Shown here one piece after another: positions 1-8,705 of a stretch of DNA of 64,000 nucleotides. Under the pieces are notes generated by a model that was not told where the DNA came from, made no database searches, and saw only the letters and a program-made list of their open reading frames with translations. The position numbers were made by a program, and so were the translations under genes. The stretch's first letter is position 1, and the number at the start of each line of letters is the position of its first letter. The stretch is taken from contig NZ_WOFB01000002.1 in the NCBI RefSeq assembly GCF_009733865.1, forward strand, positions 124,001-188,000, in the 5' to 3' direction. This stretch comes from Oceanobacillus salinisoli (GTDB lineage Bacteria > Bacillota > Bacilli > Bacillales > Amphibacillaceae).

Positions 1-32
1 AACAAATTAGTCAAAAAGAGGGTGCTAGTATA

Positions 33-539
33 GTGAATCTATATGTAGATGAAATGGAGTCACCTCTAGGTCCATTAACGTTAATTAGTAATGGAGAGAA
101 AATGGTTCGAATAGATTATGGATTCATGAAGGATTTGAATGAACAACAGCAAAAGTGGGCGTCCCGGTATTTTCACAAACCAGAATTTATTGACAAACCA
201 GACGAATTCACCAAAGTGAAGGCAGAGTTACGAGATTATTTTGATTCAAAACAGTATTCTTTTTCCATAAAAATGGAATTTTATGGTACAGAATTTCAGA
301 AAAAAGTATGGCAAGCTTTATTTGAACGAATTCCATTTGGCAAAACAAAAACCTATAAAGATATTGCCGAGGCAATAGGTAATCCAAAAGCTGTACGGGC
401 AGTTGGCGGAGCGGTTAATAAAAACCCATTTGCAATTGTCGTTCCATGTCATCGAGTGATCGGGACAAATGGAAAAATGGTTGGCTATAATGGTGGTCTT
501 GATAAGAAGGAATTTTTATTGCAACATGAAAAATTATAA
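33..539 (+). CDS. ogt: Methylated-DNA--protein-cysteine S-methyltransferase
   Basis: Suicide DNA-repair protein that moves the alkyl group from O6-alkylguanine to its own cysteine. The 168-aa product carries the family active site PCHRVIG with the acceptor Cys near residue 139. The helix-turn-helix before it has Arg near 122 (VRAVGGA), the residue expected to flip the base. Length is normal for the Ogt class, which lacks the Ada N-terminus. The start is GTG at 33, with GAGGGTG about 8 nt upstream; the codon before it is a stop. It stands alone ahead of a small membrane protein. The acceptor motif makes the call secure; the natural substrate range cannot be read from sequence. Confidence 0.95.
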   Translation: MNLYVDEMESPLGPLTLISNGEKMVRIDYGFMKDLNEQQQKWASRYFHKPEFIDKPDEFTKVKAELRDYFDSKQYSFSIKMEFYGTEFQKKVWQALFERIPFGKTKTYKDIAEAIGNPKAVRAVGGAVNKNPFAIVVPCHRVIGTNGKMVGYNGGLDKKEFLLQHEKL

Positions 540-606
540 TCTGAAACCTTTTCATATGCTATGACGTATAAATAAGAGACACTCTTCAATACGAGGTGAG
601 TAGACG

Positions 607-894
607 ATGAAACAGGCATTTTTCATAGGATGTGGAATTTCCTTCATCTTGATATTGACCGCCTTTATAACCCGTGATTATGGGCTTTATGGAAAAGTTT
701 TGCTAGGATTTGGGATCATATCTGTAGTGATTAGTGCACTATTAGGTGGTGTTTTCTTGAGCGGTCCGGAGATTAGAGCTAATTTCCATACAGAAAGTAA
801 AGAAGATCGAAAGAGGCGCAATAATACGATGCTGGTCACAGGTATATTTGCTCTTCCCAATTTAGTGGCAGCTGCATTTTTATTGTTAATCTAA
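607..894 (+). CDS. Small membrane protein, DUF5316-like
   Basis: A 95-aa protein with three predicted membrane spans: about residues 3-22, 29-52 and 75-95. A charged loop (ESKEDRKRRNN) precedes the last span. It resembles the DUF5316 family of uncharacterised Bacillaceae membrane proteins; this is recognition by pattern, not by search. A GAGGTGAG ribosome site lies 8 nt before the ATG. A hairpin that also holds the next gene's ribosome site follows its stop codon. No function can be assigned. Confidence 0.75.
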   Translation: MKQAFFIGCGISFILILTAFITRDYGLYGKVLLGFGIISVVISALLGGVFLSGPEIRANFHTESKEDRKRRNNTMLVTGIFALPNLVAAAFLLLI

Positions 895-904
895 ACCAAG
901 CTAT

Positions 905-935
905 CCCTCCATATACTGTTTATGGAGGGGATTTT
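905..935 (+). terminator. Hairpin plus T-run that contains the next gene's ribosome site
   Basis: The arms CCCTCCATA (905-913) and TATGGAGGG (921-929) pair perfectly and are followed by GATTTTT, so this looks like the terminator of the upstream small gene. The 3' arm is also the GGAGGGG ribosome site of the amidase gene whose ATG is at 937. If the hairpin forms in a read-through transcript it would hide that site. Confidence 0.7.
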
Positions 936-936
936 T

Positions 937-1782
937 ATGGAAAAAATAAAAAAAATGTGGATGGACTTTTTTCAATCTGAACGGAATGATGATAATTGGT
1001 GGTCCCGTAAAAAGGCTTTATGGGAAAAAAGAGATGCTGAGATTGTTCAAACAAAGGGAAATGGTGAAGTGTTTCAAAAATTGCGGTATGACCATGAAAC
1101 AGTCTGCAAATATTTATTACACACTTCCTTTTTAATTAAACAAGGCAACAATTTCCATATGGAAGAACTGGTTGTACCGTATCAATTTAGAATGGTGGAT
1201 GGAGAAATGGTGGAACATAAACAAATTGCACGGGATTTTTCTTCAGATGAAATACAGCCACTGGATATAGAGGAGATGAATGAAGCAGATACTGAACGGT
1301 TTTCTTATGACAGACATGCTGCCGTACAGTATGCAGAACGTTGGTGGAACAGCTATAATCCGGAATACCGTGTCTTTGATGTAGACTGCACCAATTATGT
1401 CTCTCAATGCTTACGGGCAGGTGGTGCTCCAATGCGCGGGGCACCCGTTCGCGATCGGGGCTGGTGGTATTCTGGGGATAATTGGAGTTTCAGTTGGGCA
1501 GTAGCGCATTCATTAAGATGGTATTTAAGTGGATCAACAAAAGGTCTAAAAGGAAGAGAAGTGGAAAGTCCCGAAGAGTTACTGCCAGGGGATATTATTT
1601 GCTATGATTTCCAGGGAGATGGCCGATGGGATCACAATACTATCGTCGTTAGCAAAGATGCATACGGTATGCCTTTAGTCAATGCCCATACCGATAACAG
1701 CAGGCATCGTTATTGGTCATATGAAGATTCAACTGCTTACACACCAAATATTGAATATAAATTTTTCCGAATCGGAGAATAG
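937..1782 (+). CDS. Putative amidase-domain protein (Amidase_6 type)
   Basis: A 281-aa protein whose C-terminal half (about residues 123-281) matches the putative amidase domain of Firmicutes (Amidase_6 type). It opens with YDRHAAVQYAERWWNSYNP and DCTNYVSQCL, with the presumed catalytic Cys near 151. GDIICYDFQGDGRWDHNTIV supplies the presumed catalytic His near 233. This is the NlpC/P60-like papain fold pattern of cell-wall or peptide amidases. The N-terminal part (1-120) is charged and shows no signal peptide, so export is uncertain. ATG 937 is chosen over an upstream in-frame ATG at 922 because GGAGGGG lies 6 nt before it. The substrate is unknown. Confidence 0.8.
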   Translation: MEKIKKMWMDFFQSERNDDNWWSRKKALWEKRDAEIVQTKGNGEVFQKLRYDHETVCKYLLHTSFLIKQGNNFHMEELVVPYQFRMVDGEMVEHKQIARDFSSDEIQPLDIEEMNEADTERFSYDRHAAVQYAERWWNSYNPEYRVFDVDCTNYVSQCLRAGGAPMRGAPVRDRGWWYSGDNWSFSWAVAHSLRWYLSGSTKGLKGREVESPEELLPGDIICYDFQGDGRWDHNTIVVSKDAYGMPLVNAHTDNSRHRYWSYEDSTAYTPNIEYKFFRIGE

Positions 1783-1847
1783 AAATGGTATAATGATTTT
1801 TGAATTGAAATTGCAATCTTTTCAAATGATGTTAGGAGAATGAAAAA

Positions 1848-2321
1848 GTGAGTTTACATGTCGTATTATTTCAACCAGAAATTCCAGCTAATACAGGTAA
1901 TATTGGAAGAACATGCTTAGCGACCGATACTACCCTTCACTTAATTCGCCCCCTTGGTTTTTCTACAGAAGATAAGATGCTTCGCCGAGCGGGGCTTGAT
2001 TATTGGAAAAATGTGGATGTCTACGAGTATGATTCCATTGATGAATTATATGAAAAATATGTGGAAGGTGAATTTTATTATATTGAAAATTTTGGAACAA
2101 AACATTATACGGATTTTGATTTTAGTGATACAAAAAAGGAGATATTTTTTGTGTTTGGCCGTGAAACCGATGGGATTCCCAAAGAATTGCTAGTTGGCAA
2201 AGAGGACCGTTGCTTACGGATTCATATGAATGATAAAGTACGTTCTTTAAATTTATCCAACACGGCTGCGATTATTATATATGAAGCAATGAGACAGCAG
2301 GGCTTTCCTAATTTAACATAA
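1848..2321 (+). CDS. trmL: tRNA (cytidine(34)-2'-O)-methyltransferase
   Basis: SPOUT-class (trefoil-knot) methyltransferase that methylates the 2'-OH of the wobble base C34 or cmnm5U34 in tRNA-Leu using SAM. The 157-aa length is typical of TrmL/CspR, which is little more than the catalytic domain. Visible motifs in order are NTGNIGRTC (about 15-23), LRRAGLDYW (about 45-53), VFGRETDGIP (about 103-112) and MNDKVRSLNLSNTAAI (about 127-142), which forms the knot and cofactor site. The start is GTG with AGGAG 9 nt upstream. A strong terminator follows immediately. Confidence 0.93.
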   Translation: MSLHVVLFQPEIPANTGNIGRTCLATDTTLHLIRPLGFSTEDKMLRRAGLDYWKNVDVYEYDSIDELYEKYVEGEFYYIENFGTKHYTDFDFSDTKKEIFFVFGRETDGIPKELLVGKEDRCLRIHMNDKVRSLNLSNTAAIIIYEAMRQQGFPNLT

Positions 2322-2357
2322 GAAAACCGTCATGTAGGAGTACATGACGGTTTTCTT
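2321..2357 (+). terminator. Rho-independent terminator of trmL
   Basis: AAAACCGTCATGTA and its complement TACATGACGGTTTT pair perfectly around a GGAG loop and run into TTTTCTT. The hairpin begins at the trmL stop codon. Confidence 0.9.
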
Positions 2358-2399
2358 ATGTACGGACGCAGTTTGTAACCTTCTAATCAACCATCAGCT

Positions 2400-2501
2400 T
2401 TACTGATTATCTTTCGGTACTCCTGGTTTTGCTTCATATCCGGCACTAAAGATAGCAACGATAAATGTTACAGTTACCCCTAAAATTAATGCTAAATTCA
2501 T
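2400..2501 (-). CDS. 33-residue single-span membrane peptide
   Basis: Reading the minus strand from ATG (complement of 2499-2501) gives a 33-aa peptide. It starts MNLALILGVTVTF, has one hydrophobic helix of about 19 residues, and ends in a polar tail (YEAKPGVPKDNQ). A near-perfect ribosome site AAAGGAGG lies about 7 nt upstream. A TTGAAA/TATAAT promoter with 18-bp spacing sits at 2544-2573. The layout recalls tiny oxidase or transporter subunits such as CydS, but no family match is claimed. It is too short for usual gene callers; the ribosome site and promoter are the main support. Confidence 0.6.
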   Translation of the reverse strand: MNLALILGVTVTFIVAIFSAGYEAKPGVPKDNQ

Positions 2502-2543
2502 ATCTAGATCCTCCTTTTGTATGGAACGATTTAACTTGTCATT

Positions 2544-2573
2544 ATTATATAGTATAAATCAAAACGGTTTCAA
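2544..2573 (-). promoter_or_regulatory. Promoter of the 33-aa peptide gene with overlapping cre-like site
   Basis: On the minus strand, TTGAAA (2568-2573) and TATAAT (2544-2549) are 18 bp apart. The sequence TGAAACCGTTTTGA (2559-2572) covers the -35 and matches the CcpA cre consensus TGWNANCGNTNWCA at 13 of 14 positions. This predicts carbon catabolite repression; no binding data are available. Confidence 0.55.
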
Positions 2574-2684
2574 TGTTAACTAAAAGTCTTAATTCTAATG
2601 TATAATCAGAATATTTATTTTTTTGTCGCGAACCTGAGAATAATTACGATAATTCATTTTCTTTACAAATATCAGGTACAAATA

Positions 2685-2713
2685 TTGTGCGAGTCGATAA
2701 AATGAGGTATATT
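2685..2713 (+). promoter_or_regulatory. Probable sigma-A promoter of odhAB
   Basis: TTGTGC (2685-2690) and TATATT (2708-2713) are 17 bp apart, about 70 bp before the odhA start. A perfect palindrome lies just downstream at 2744-2759. Confidence 0.5.
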
Positions 2714-2743
2714 AGTTGATGAGGGCAGTATCTAAAACATTAA

Positions 2744-2759
2744 CCGTTTACATAAACGG
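2744..2759. promoter_or_regulatory. 16-bp palindrome in the odhA leader
   Basis: CCGTTTA-CA-TAAACGG is a perfect inverted repeat between the predicted transcription start and the odhA ribosome site. One strand partly resembles a CcpA cre site (12 of 14 positions), and the sequence could also fold in the mRNA. It is an operator candidate for an unknown regulator. Confidence 0.4.
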
Positions 2760-2785
2760 GCAAAGTATTTATGGGGGTATTCATC

Positions 2786-5653
2786 GTGTCAGTAGGATTG
2801 GAAGAATCTGCTAAAAGTTTTTGGGAGCAGTTTTATGGCCCTAATGCGGGGTATGTGGAACAGCAGTATGAGTTATACAAACAAGATCCAGAAGCTGTTG
2901 AACCGTCCATTAGAGAGATTTTTGAACAATACGGTTCTCCCGAGTGGCTGAATCAGCAAAAAGAGAAAGATACAAATTTAACGACATCTAAAGTGCCTTC
3001 AAATTTTGATGTGAAAAAACTTACCTCAGCATTCCAACTTGTTGAGGCTATTCGTCGTTATGGTCATCTTGAAGCTGATATATATCCAGTAGGGAAGCAT
3101 AAAGACCCGAAAGCAATTGAAATTGATCCGGAAACATATTGTTTAACAGAGGAAGATTTAAAAAGTATTCCAGCATCATGGCTGTGGGATCAGGCTCCAA
3201 GTGATGTTGAAAATGGTTTGGATGTTTTCAAAACATTAAAGAAATACTACACAGGTACTATTACATTTGAATACGATCATGTGAACAATGACGAAGAAAG
3301 AAAATGGTTATTTGATTTAATTGAATCTGGAAATGCTAGATTAGAATTATCCAAAGATGAAAGAATCAAGCTTTTAAAACGATTAGCCCATGTGGAAGGA
3401 TTTGAATTATTCCTGCAAAAGACTTTTGTTGGACAAAAACGTTTTTCGATTCAAGGACTGGAAGTAATGGTGCCAATGCTTGATGAACTTGTAAAGTTTG
3501 GCAACGAGGATAATGTGGAAAATATTATGATGGGAATGGCACATCGTGGCCGTTTAGCAGTTCTGGCACATGTGTTGGGAAAACCATTTGATAAAATCTT
3601 TTCCGAGTTCCACCATTCTCCAGATAAAGAATTAATTCCATCAGAAGGATCGAGGGCAATTAATTATGGCTGGACTGGAGATGTGAAATATCATTTCGGT
3701 GCACAAAAAGAAGTGAAGGATGGAAGAAATACAACTAGGATAACGCTGGCCCATAACCCATCCCATTTAGAGTTTGTCAATCCAATTGTGGAAGGTTTTG
3801 CACGCGCTGCACAGGATGAGCGTGCAAATAAGGGATTTCCAAAGCGTGATATAAATAAAGCATTTAGTGTGTTGATTCATGGGGATGCCGCGTTTATTGG
3901 AGAAGGGGTTGTCCCGGAAACATTAAATTTGAGCGGTTTGCCTGGTTATAATACTGGTGGAACGGTTCATATTATAGCAAATAATTTGTTAGGGTACACT
4001 ACTGATAGGGAAGATAGTCGATCCACAAGGTATGCAAGTGATATGGCAAAAGGTTTTGAAATTCCGATTATTCGAGTGAATGCGGATGATCCAATTTCCT
4101 GTGTATCAGCAGTTAAAATTGCTTATGAATATCGTCAAAAGTTTAACAAAGACTTTTTAATAGATTTAGTTGGTTATCGCCGTTATGGACATAATGAAAT
4201 GGACGAACCTAGAACAACCCAACCTTTACTTTACAAGGAAATCGATAATCATCCATCGGTTACCAATGTATTTGCTGCTTCCCTGGAAAAGAATGGTTAC
4301 ATTAAGGAAGGGGAAATCAAGCAAATAGAAGATACCGTAGAGAAGGAATTCCGGGATATCTATAATGGCATGATTGAAAATGAGTCTATTGATTCAGAAC
4401 CGCCATTTATGCCGAGTATTTTAAGAAATGGATTAAATAAATTTGAAACGGGTATTGACTTAAAAACCTTAAAGAAATTGAATAAGGACTTGCTAAAACG
4501 TCCAGAAGGATTTAAAGGATTTAAAAAGACCGAAAGAATTCTTAAACGCCGTGAAAATGCGCTGGAAGAAGGGAACAAGGCAGACTGGGGAACTGGTGAG
4601 GCATTGGCATATGCATCTATCTTGAAAGATGGCATACCAATCCGGATTACCGGTCAGGACACAGAACGCGGTACATTCGCACATCGCCATATGGTGCTTA
4701 GTGATATAGAAACAGGTGAAAAATATTGTCCGTTACACGGATTGGAGGATGCTAAAGCATCTTTTGAAATTCGAAACAGTCCGCTTTCTGAAGTTGCTGT
4801 ATTAGGGTTCGAATATGGATACAGCATTAAGTCTCCAGAAACATTGGTGATTTGGGAAGCTCAATTTGGTGACTTTGCTAATGTTGCGCAAGTGATGTTT
4901 GATCAATTTATCTCTTCTGCACGAGCAAAATGGGGAGATAAATCCAATCTGGTCATGCTGCTTCCACATGGTTATGAAGGTCAGGGGCCAGAGCATTCAA
5001 GCGCTCGTTTAGAAAGATTTTTACAGATGGCTGCGGAAAATAACTGGATCGTTGCATATCCAACATCTTCTGCCCAATTCTTCCATTTGCTGCGCAGACA
5101 GGCGAAATTAGGCGGAGATGATATTGCAAGACCTCTTATCGTTATGACACCGAAGAGCAGTTTAATTCGTCATCCAAGAATGGCATCTGCTGCAGAAGAA
5201 TTTACCGATGTTAAGTTCCAGACATTAAGAAACCAGCCGAACTTAAAGGGAAATAAACAAGCAAATCGCTTACTTATTGGTACCGGGAAAATAATGATTG
5301 ATATAGAAGAGGCGATGGATAACTCTGAGGAAAATTATGATTGGCTACGTGTTTTGCGACTTGAACAAATTTACCCATTCCCTAAAGCGGAATTAGAAAA
5401 TATATTAAGTGAACTTCCGAATCTGGAAGAAATTGTTTGGGTACAGGAAGAACCAAAGAACATGGGAGCATGGGACTTTGTAGACGATTATTTAAGAGAA
5501 CTGTTAAAAGATGGGCAGAAACTGCGTTATATTGGCCGCCCAGACCGTTCAGCACCAGCAGTAGGACTGCCTAATGTGCATAAATATGAACAAAATCAAA
5601 TCGTACAGCAAGCAATTAACCCTGAAGGAGGAAATTCCAGTGCAAGAAATTAA
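2786..5653 (+). CDS. odhA: 2-oxoglutarate dehydrogenase E1 component
   Basis: Thiamine-diphosphate-dependent E1 subunit of the 2-oxoglutarate dehydrogenase complex. It decarboxylates 2-oxoglutarate and passes the succinyl group to the lipoyl domain of E2 in the TCA cycle. The roughly 955-aa product has the E1 N-terminal segment ([18 protein letters not shown]), the AHRGRLAVL motif (about 252), [11 protein letters not shown]...LSGL (about 365; cofactor site), [13 protein letters not shown], and the C-terminal transketolase-like part with [23 protein letters not shown] 2786 is preferred because GGGGGT lies 7 nt before it; ATG 2771, inside that site, is less likely. Its last 14 nt overlap odhB. 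Confidence 0.95.
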   Translation: MSVGLEESAKSFWEQFYGPNAGYVEQQYELYKQDPEAVEPSIREIFEQYGSPEWLNQQKEKDTNLTTSKVPSNFDVKKLTSAFQLVEAIRRYGHLEADIYPVGKHKDPKAIEIDPETYCLTEEDLKSIPASWLWDQAPSDVENGLDVFKTLKKYYTGTITFEYDHVNNDEERKWLFDLIESGNARLELSKDERIKLLKRLAHVEGFELFLQKTFVGQKRFSIQGLEVMVPMLDELVKFGNEDNVENIMMGMAHRGRLAVLAHVLGKPFDKIFSEFHHSPDKELIPSEGSRAINYGWTGDVKYHFGAQKEVKDGRNTTRITLAHNPSHLEFVNPIVEGFARAAQDERANKGFPKRDINKAFSVLIHGDAAFIGEGVVPETLNLSGLPGYNTGGTVHIIANNLLGYTTDREDSRSTRYASDMAKGFEIPIIRVNADDPISCVSAVKIAYEYRQKFNKDFLIDLVGYRRYGHNEMDEPRTTQPLLYKEIDNHPSVTNVFAASLEKNGYIKEGEIKQIEDTVEKEFRDIYNGMIENESIDSEPPFMPSILRNGLNKFETGIDLKTLKKLNKDLLKRPEGFKGFKKTERILKRRENALEEGNKADWGTGEALAYASILKDGIPIRITGQDTERGTFAHRHMVLSDIETGEKYCPLHGLEDAKASFEIRNSPLSEVAVLGFEYGYSIKSPETLVIWEAQFGDFANVAQVMFDQFISSARAKWGDKSNLVMLLPHGYEGQGPEHSSARLERFLQMAAENNWIVAYPTSSAQFFHLLRRQAKLGGDDIARPLIVMTPKSSLIRHPRMASAAEEFTDVKFQTLRNQPNLKGNKQANRLLIGTGKIMIDIEEAMDNSEENYDWLRVLRLEQIYPFPKAELENILSELPNLEEIVWVQEEPKNMGAWDFVDDYLRELLKDGQKLRYIGRPDRSAPAVGLPNVHKYEQNQIVQQAINPEGGNSSARN

Positions 5654-6902
5654 AATTCCAGAACTCGCAGAATCGATTACAGAAGGTACAATCGCAGAAT
5701 GGCTTGTAAAAGTAGGAGATAAAGTAGAAAAAGGCGATCCAGTTGTAGAATTAGAGACAGATAAAGTAAATGTAGAAGTCAATGCAGAATCTTCCGGAGT
5801 AATTACGGAAATTCTTCAAGAGGAAGGTAACGACGTTTCTGTTGGTGACGTGATTGCCAAATTGGATGAAAACGGAACAGCAGGCGCAGAAACATCAGAA
5901 GCACCAGCACAGGAAGAAGCACCGAAGAAAGAAGAACCAAAAGAAGTCCCGGCTGCTGAAACGAAACCAGAAGCTTCAGAGGCGAAAGATACAAATGGTA
6001 ATGGTGATGTCATTGCAACACCTGCTGCTAGAAAACGGGCACGTGAATTAAATATTGATTTAAACACCATCAGTCCACGTGATCCATTGGGCCGTGTTCG
6101 TCCAGATGATGTAGAGGCTGCAGCAAAAGCGGCAGCTGCACCGAAGCAAGAAAAAGCGGCGAAGAAAGAAGCAGCAGCACCAGCGAAACAAGAGTTTGAT
6201 AAACCGGTAGAACGTGTGAAAATGACACGCCGCCGTCAAACGATTGCGAAGAATCTTGTTCAGGTTCAACAGGAATCCGCTATGCTTACGACTTTTAATG
6301 AAGTCGACATGACGGCGATTATGAATTTACGAAAAGAAAGAAAAGATAAGTTTGTAGAGAAACATGGCGTTAAACTTGGCTTCATGTCCTTCTTTACGAA
6401 AGCAGTAGTTGGGGCATTAAAAGAATTCCCACTTCTCAATGCAGAAATTCAAGGAAACGAACTAATCTTGAAGAAATTCTATGACATTGGTATTGCTGTT
6501 TCCACAGATGATGGATTAGTAGTACCGGTTGTCCGTGATGCAGACCGTTTAACATTTGCTGGTATCGAAAAAGAAATTGCGGAGCTTGGTAAGAAAGCTC
6601 GTGACAATAAATTAGGCTTAAGTGATTTACAAGGTGGAACATTCTCCATTACTAATGGAGGAATCTTTGGTTCCATGATGTCCACACCAATTCTTAATTC
6701 ACCACAAGTTGGTATTTTAGGTATGCACAGCATCCAAAAACGTGCAATGGTAATGCCGGATGATTCCATCGAAGTACGTCCAATGATGTATTTGGCACTA
6801 TCCTATGACCACCGAATTGTAGATGGTAAAGAGGCCGTAAGTTTCCTAGTTCGCATTAAGGAAATGCTGGAAGATCCAGAAACATTATTGTTGGAAGGAT
6901 AA
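5640..6902 (+). CDS. odhB: Dihydrolipoyllysine-residue succinyltransferase (E2 of the 2-oxoglutarate dehydrogenase complex)
   Basis: Core subunit that carries the lipoyl arm and transfers succinyl to CoA. Domains in order: a lipoyl domain (1-78) with the modified Lys in ETDKVNVEV (about 42); an Ala/Glu/Lys-rich linker; a peripheral-subunit-binding domain (about 123-157, [14 protein letters not shown]); a second linker; and the catalytic domain (about 190-420) ending in [13 protein letters not shown], with the catalytic His near 389. The start is GTG 5640, which has AAGGAGG 8 nt upstream and begins at the normal lipoyl-domain start; reading further upstream would add an unlikely 22-residue extension. 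It overlaps odhA, so the two are co-translated. A terminator follows. Confidence 0.96.
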   Translation: MQEIKIPELAESITEGTIAEWLVKVGDKVEKGDPVVELETDKVNVEVNAESSGVITEILQEEGNDVSVGDVIAKLDENGTAGAETSEAPAQEEAPKKEEPKEVPAAETKPEASEAKDTNGNGDVIATPAARKRARELNIDLNTISPRDPLGRVRPDDVEAAAKAAAAPKQEKAAKKEAAAPAKQEFDKPVERVKMTRRRQTIAKNLVQVQQESAMLTTFNEVDMTAIMNLRKERKDKFVEKHGVKLGFMSFFTKAVVGALKEFPLLNAEIQGNELILKKFYDIGIAVSTDDGLVVPVVRDADRLTFAGIEKEIAELGKKARDNKLGLSDLQGGTFSITNGGIFGSMMSTPILNSPQVGILGMHSIQKRAMVMPDDSIEVRPMMYLALSYDHRIVDGKEAVSFLVRIKEMLEDPETLLLEG

Positions 6903-6916
6903 GGTTTGGAAAGCAC

Positions 6917-6954
6917 AACCCCGTATTGGCTGAGAGGTCTGTACGGGGTTTTTG
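6917..6954 (+). terminator. Terminator of odhAB
   Basis: AACCCCGTA and TACGGGGTT pair around a roughly 18-nt loop and are followed by TTTTTG, 15 nt after the odhB stop. Confidence 0.85.
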
Positions 6955-7162
6955 TATGCTTTGAAAAGGTTACAGGAAGGCCTTAAGTGATAAGGGAGCC
7001 CCAAAAGTGAGGTGGAGAGTATATAACCCAAAAAGATCCTTTTATCTGTATCCGGAGTTACGGACAAATGTCTACATCTTTCACTAATCCTTCTACAAAT
7101 GTATTGAAAATCCCCCTATAAACGAATAATATAGTAAATGTTGGTTAAATAATAAGGAAAGA

Positions 7163-8464
7163 ATGGTGTTTGTAATGGATAACTTCTTTAAATTAAAACA
7201 GAATAATACAAATATCCGAACAGAAATGACGGCAGGGATTACGACATTCTTAACGATGGCTTATATTGTTGTGGTAAACCCTGCAATTCTGTATGGGGCA
7301 GGGGTTCCGTTTGAACAGGTTTTTATGGCAACGGTTATTTCTGCAGTGGTTGGGTGTTTGTTAATGGGTCTATTTGCTAACTATCCGATTGCAATTGCAC
7401 CTGGTATGGGATTAAATGCATACTTTGCCAGTGTCGTTGCGACGCAAGGATTATCCTACCAAGTTGTTTTTGGTGCAGTATTTTTGGCTGGTATTTTATT
7501 TATATTATTATCATTTACTAAGCTGCGGGAAACTTTAATCTTTGCAATTCCAGCTTCTTTAAAATATGGAATTACTTCTGGTATTGGATTATTTATAGCA
7601 TTTGTTGGCCTGCGAAATGCTGGTATTGTTGTTCCCGATGAAGCAAATATTGTTGGATTAGGAGATATAACAGACCCAATAATCATATTAACGGTTGTTG
7701 GTTTGTTTATTACGCTAATATTGTATGTGTCGAAAGTACAAGGTGCTTTATTTTTTGGTATGGCAGCAACGGGGATTATAGCTTTTTTTACGGGGCAATT
7801 ACAGTTTGAAGGTGTAGTAGCAGCACCTCCAGCACCAGTGTTTTTGGATATGGATATTGCTGGAGTGTTTTCAAATGGTCTGTTTACAGTTGTATTTGCG
7901 TTTCTTTTAGTAACATTATTTGATACAACTGGAACGATGATTGGCGTAGCTGAACAAGCAGGGTTTATGAAAGATGGAAAAATGCCGCGTGCAAAAGAAG
8001 CATTATTATCCGATGCGACGGCAACAACAGTGGGTTCTATGTTTGGAACTAGTCCATCAACAGCGTATATCGAATCATCATCAGGGGTTGCGGCAGGGGG
8101 AAGAACTGGTTTAACATCACTAACTGTGGCTGTATTATTCATTGTTTCGATTTTCTTTACTCCAATCATTCAGGTAATAGCCGGAATTCCAGCGATTACC
8201 TCACCAGTACTAATTATTGTTGGATGCTTCATGATGGAAGGTTTAGCGCGAATTAACTGGAAGGCATTTGAAGAAGCATTTCCAGCTTTTGCAGTTATAT
8301 TAGCTATGCCATTTACGTCCAGTATTGCAACAGGTATTGCAATTGGATTCATAACCTATCCATTACTAAAATTAGTAAGTGGAAAAGGAAAAGATGTGCA
8401 TTGGATTATTTATGTATTCGGGTTTATTTTCTTAATTCAGATGATTTTCTTCCCAATGCATTAA
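7163..8464 (+). CDS. NCS2-family purine base permease (AzgA/PbuG type)
   Basis: Membrane permease of the AzgA-like NCS2 branch, which imports hypoxanthine, guanine or adenine with protons. The product of about 430 aa has roughly 12-14 hydrophobic segments. Signature stretches are TAGITTFLTMAYIVVVNP, the APGMGLNAYF loop, DTTGTMIGVAEQAG and GTSPSTAYIESSSGVAAGGRTG, all characteristic of this subfamily. The start is ambiguous among ATG 7163, GTG 7166 and ATG 7175; AAGGA at 7154-7158 best fits GTG 7166, and the protein barely changes. No purine riboswitch is visible in the leader. The terminator-like repeat D follows. Exact substrate is not resolved. Confidence 0.9.
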   Translation: MVFVMDNFFKLKQNNTNIRTEMTAGITTFLTMAYIVVVNPAILYGAGVPFEQVFMATVISAVVGCLLMGLFANYPIAIAPGMGLNAYFASVVATQGLSYQVVFGAVFLAGILFILLSFTKLRETLIFAIPASLKYGITSGIGLFIAFVGLRNAGIVVPDEANIVGLGDITDPIIILTVVGLFITLILYVSKVQGALFFGMAATGIIAFFTGQLQFEGVVAAPPAPVFLDMDIAGVFSNGLFTVVFAFLLVTLFDTTGTMIGVAEQAGFMKDGKMPRAKEALLSDATATTVGSMFGTSPSTAYIESSSGVAAGGRTGLTSLTVAVLFIVSIFFTPIIQVIAGIPAITSPVLIIVGCFMMEGLARINWKAFEEAFPAFAVILAMPFTSSIATGIAIGFITYPLLKLVSGKGKDVHWIIYVFGFIFLIQMIFFPMH

Positions 8465-8476
8465 TTTTAGAGTTTA

Positions 8477-8522
8477 AGAAAAACTTACATTCGCTAAAGG
8501 ACGACCGAATGTGAGTTTTTCT
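8477..8522 (+). terminator. Repeat D copy 1: terminator-like hairpin with an ATTCG core
   Basis: AGAAAAACTTACATTCG pairs with CGAATGTGAGTTTTTCT, forming a long stem that ends in a T-run after the permease gene. The same CATTCG...CGAATG hairpin ending in GAGTTTTTCTAA recurs at about 25129 and 34680, so it is both a terminator and a repeat. Confidence 0.8.
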
Positions 8523-8705
8523 AACTACTAAAATCGATAAACACTTTATTAAGGACAGTCTTTCTAATTTTTGTTACAATCATAATTTTTGGTAAGGAGT
8601 TTAAACTTAATTCCTTAGTTCGCTCTATGTTTTTATGTTAAATATCTCCTTAAAGGGTATAACTAAAATAAATGATGCGAAGAAATTTTATAGGGAGGAA
8701 CAAAT

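Noticed and set aside
5574-5639. Longer odhB start with 22 extra residues
   Set aside because: The extra residues overlap odhA, precede the normal lipoyl-domain start and lack a ribosome site, while GTG 5640 has AAGGAGG.
6955-7162. Purine riboswitch upstream of the NCS2 permease
   Set aside because: The conserved purine-aptamer core and loop sequences are not present in this leader.
7456-8169. Long reading frame (237 codons) antisense to the purine permease gene
   Set aside because: It mirrors the strongly conserved NCS2 coding frame, has Pro/Ile/Asn-rich shadow composition, no ribosome site and no recognisable domain.
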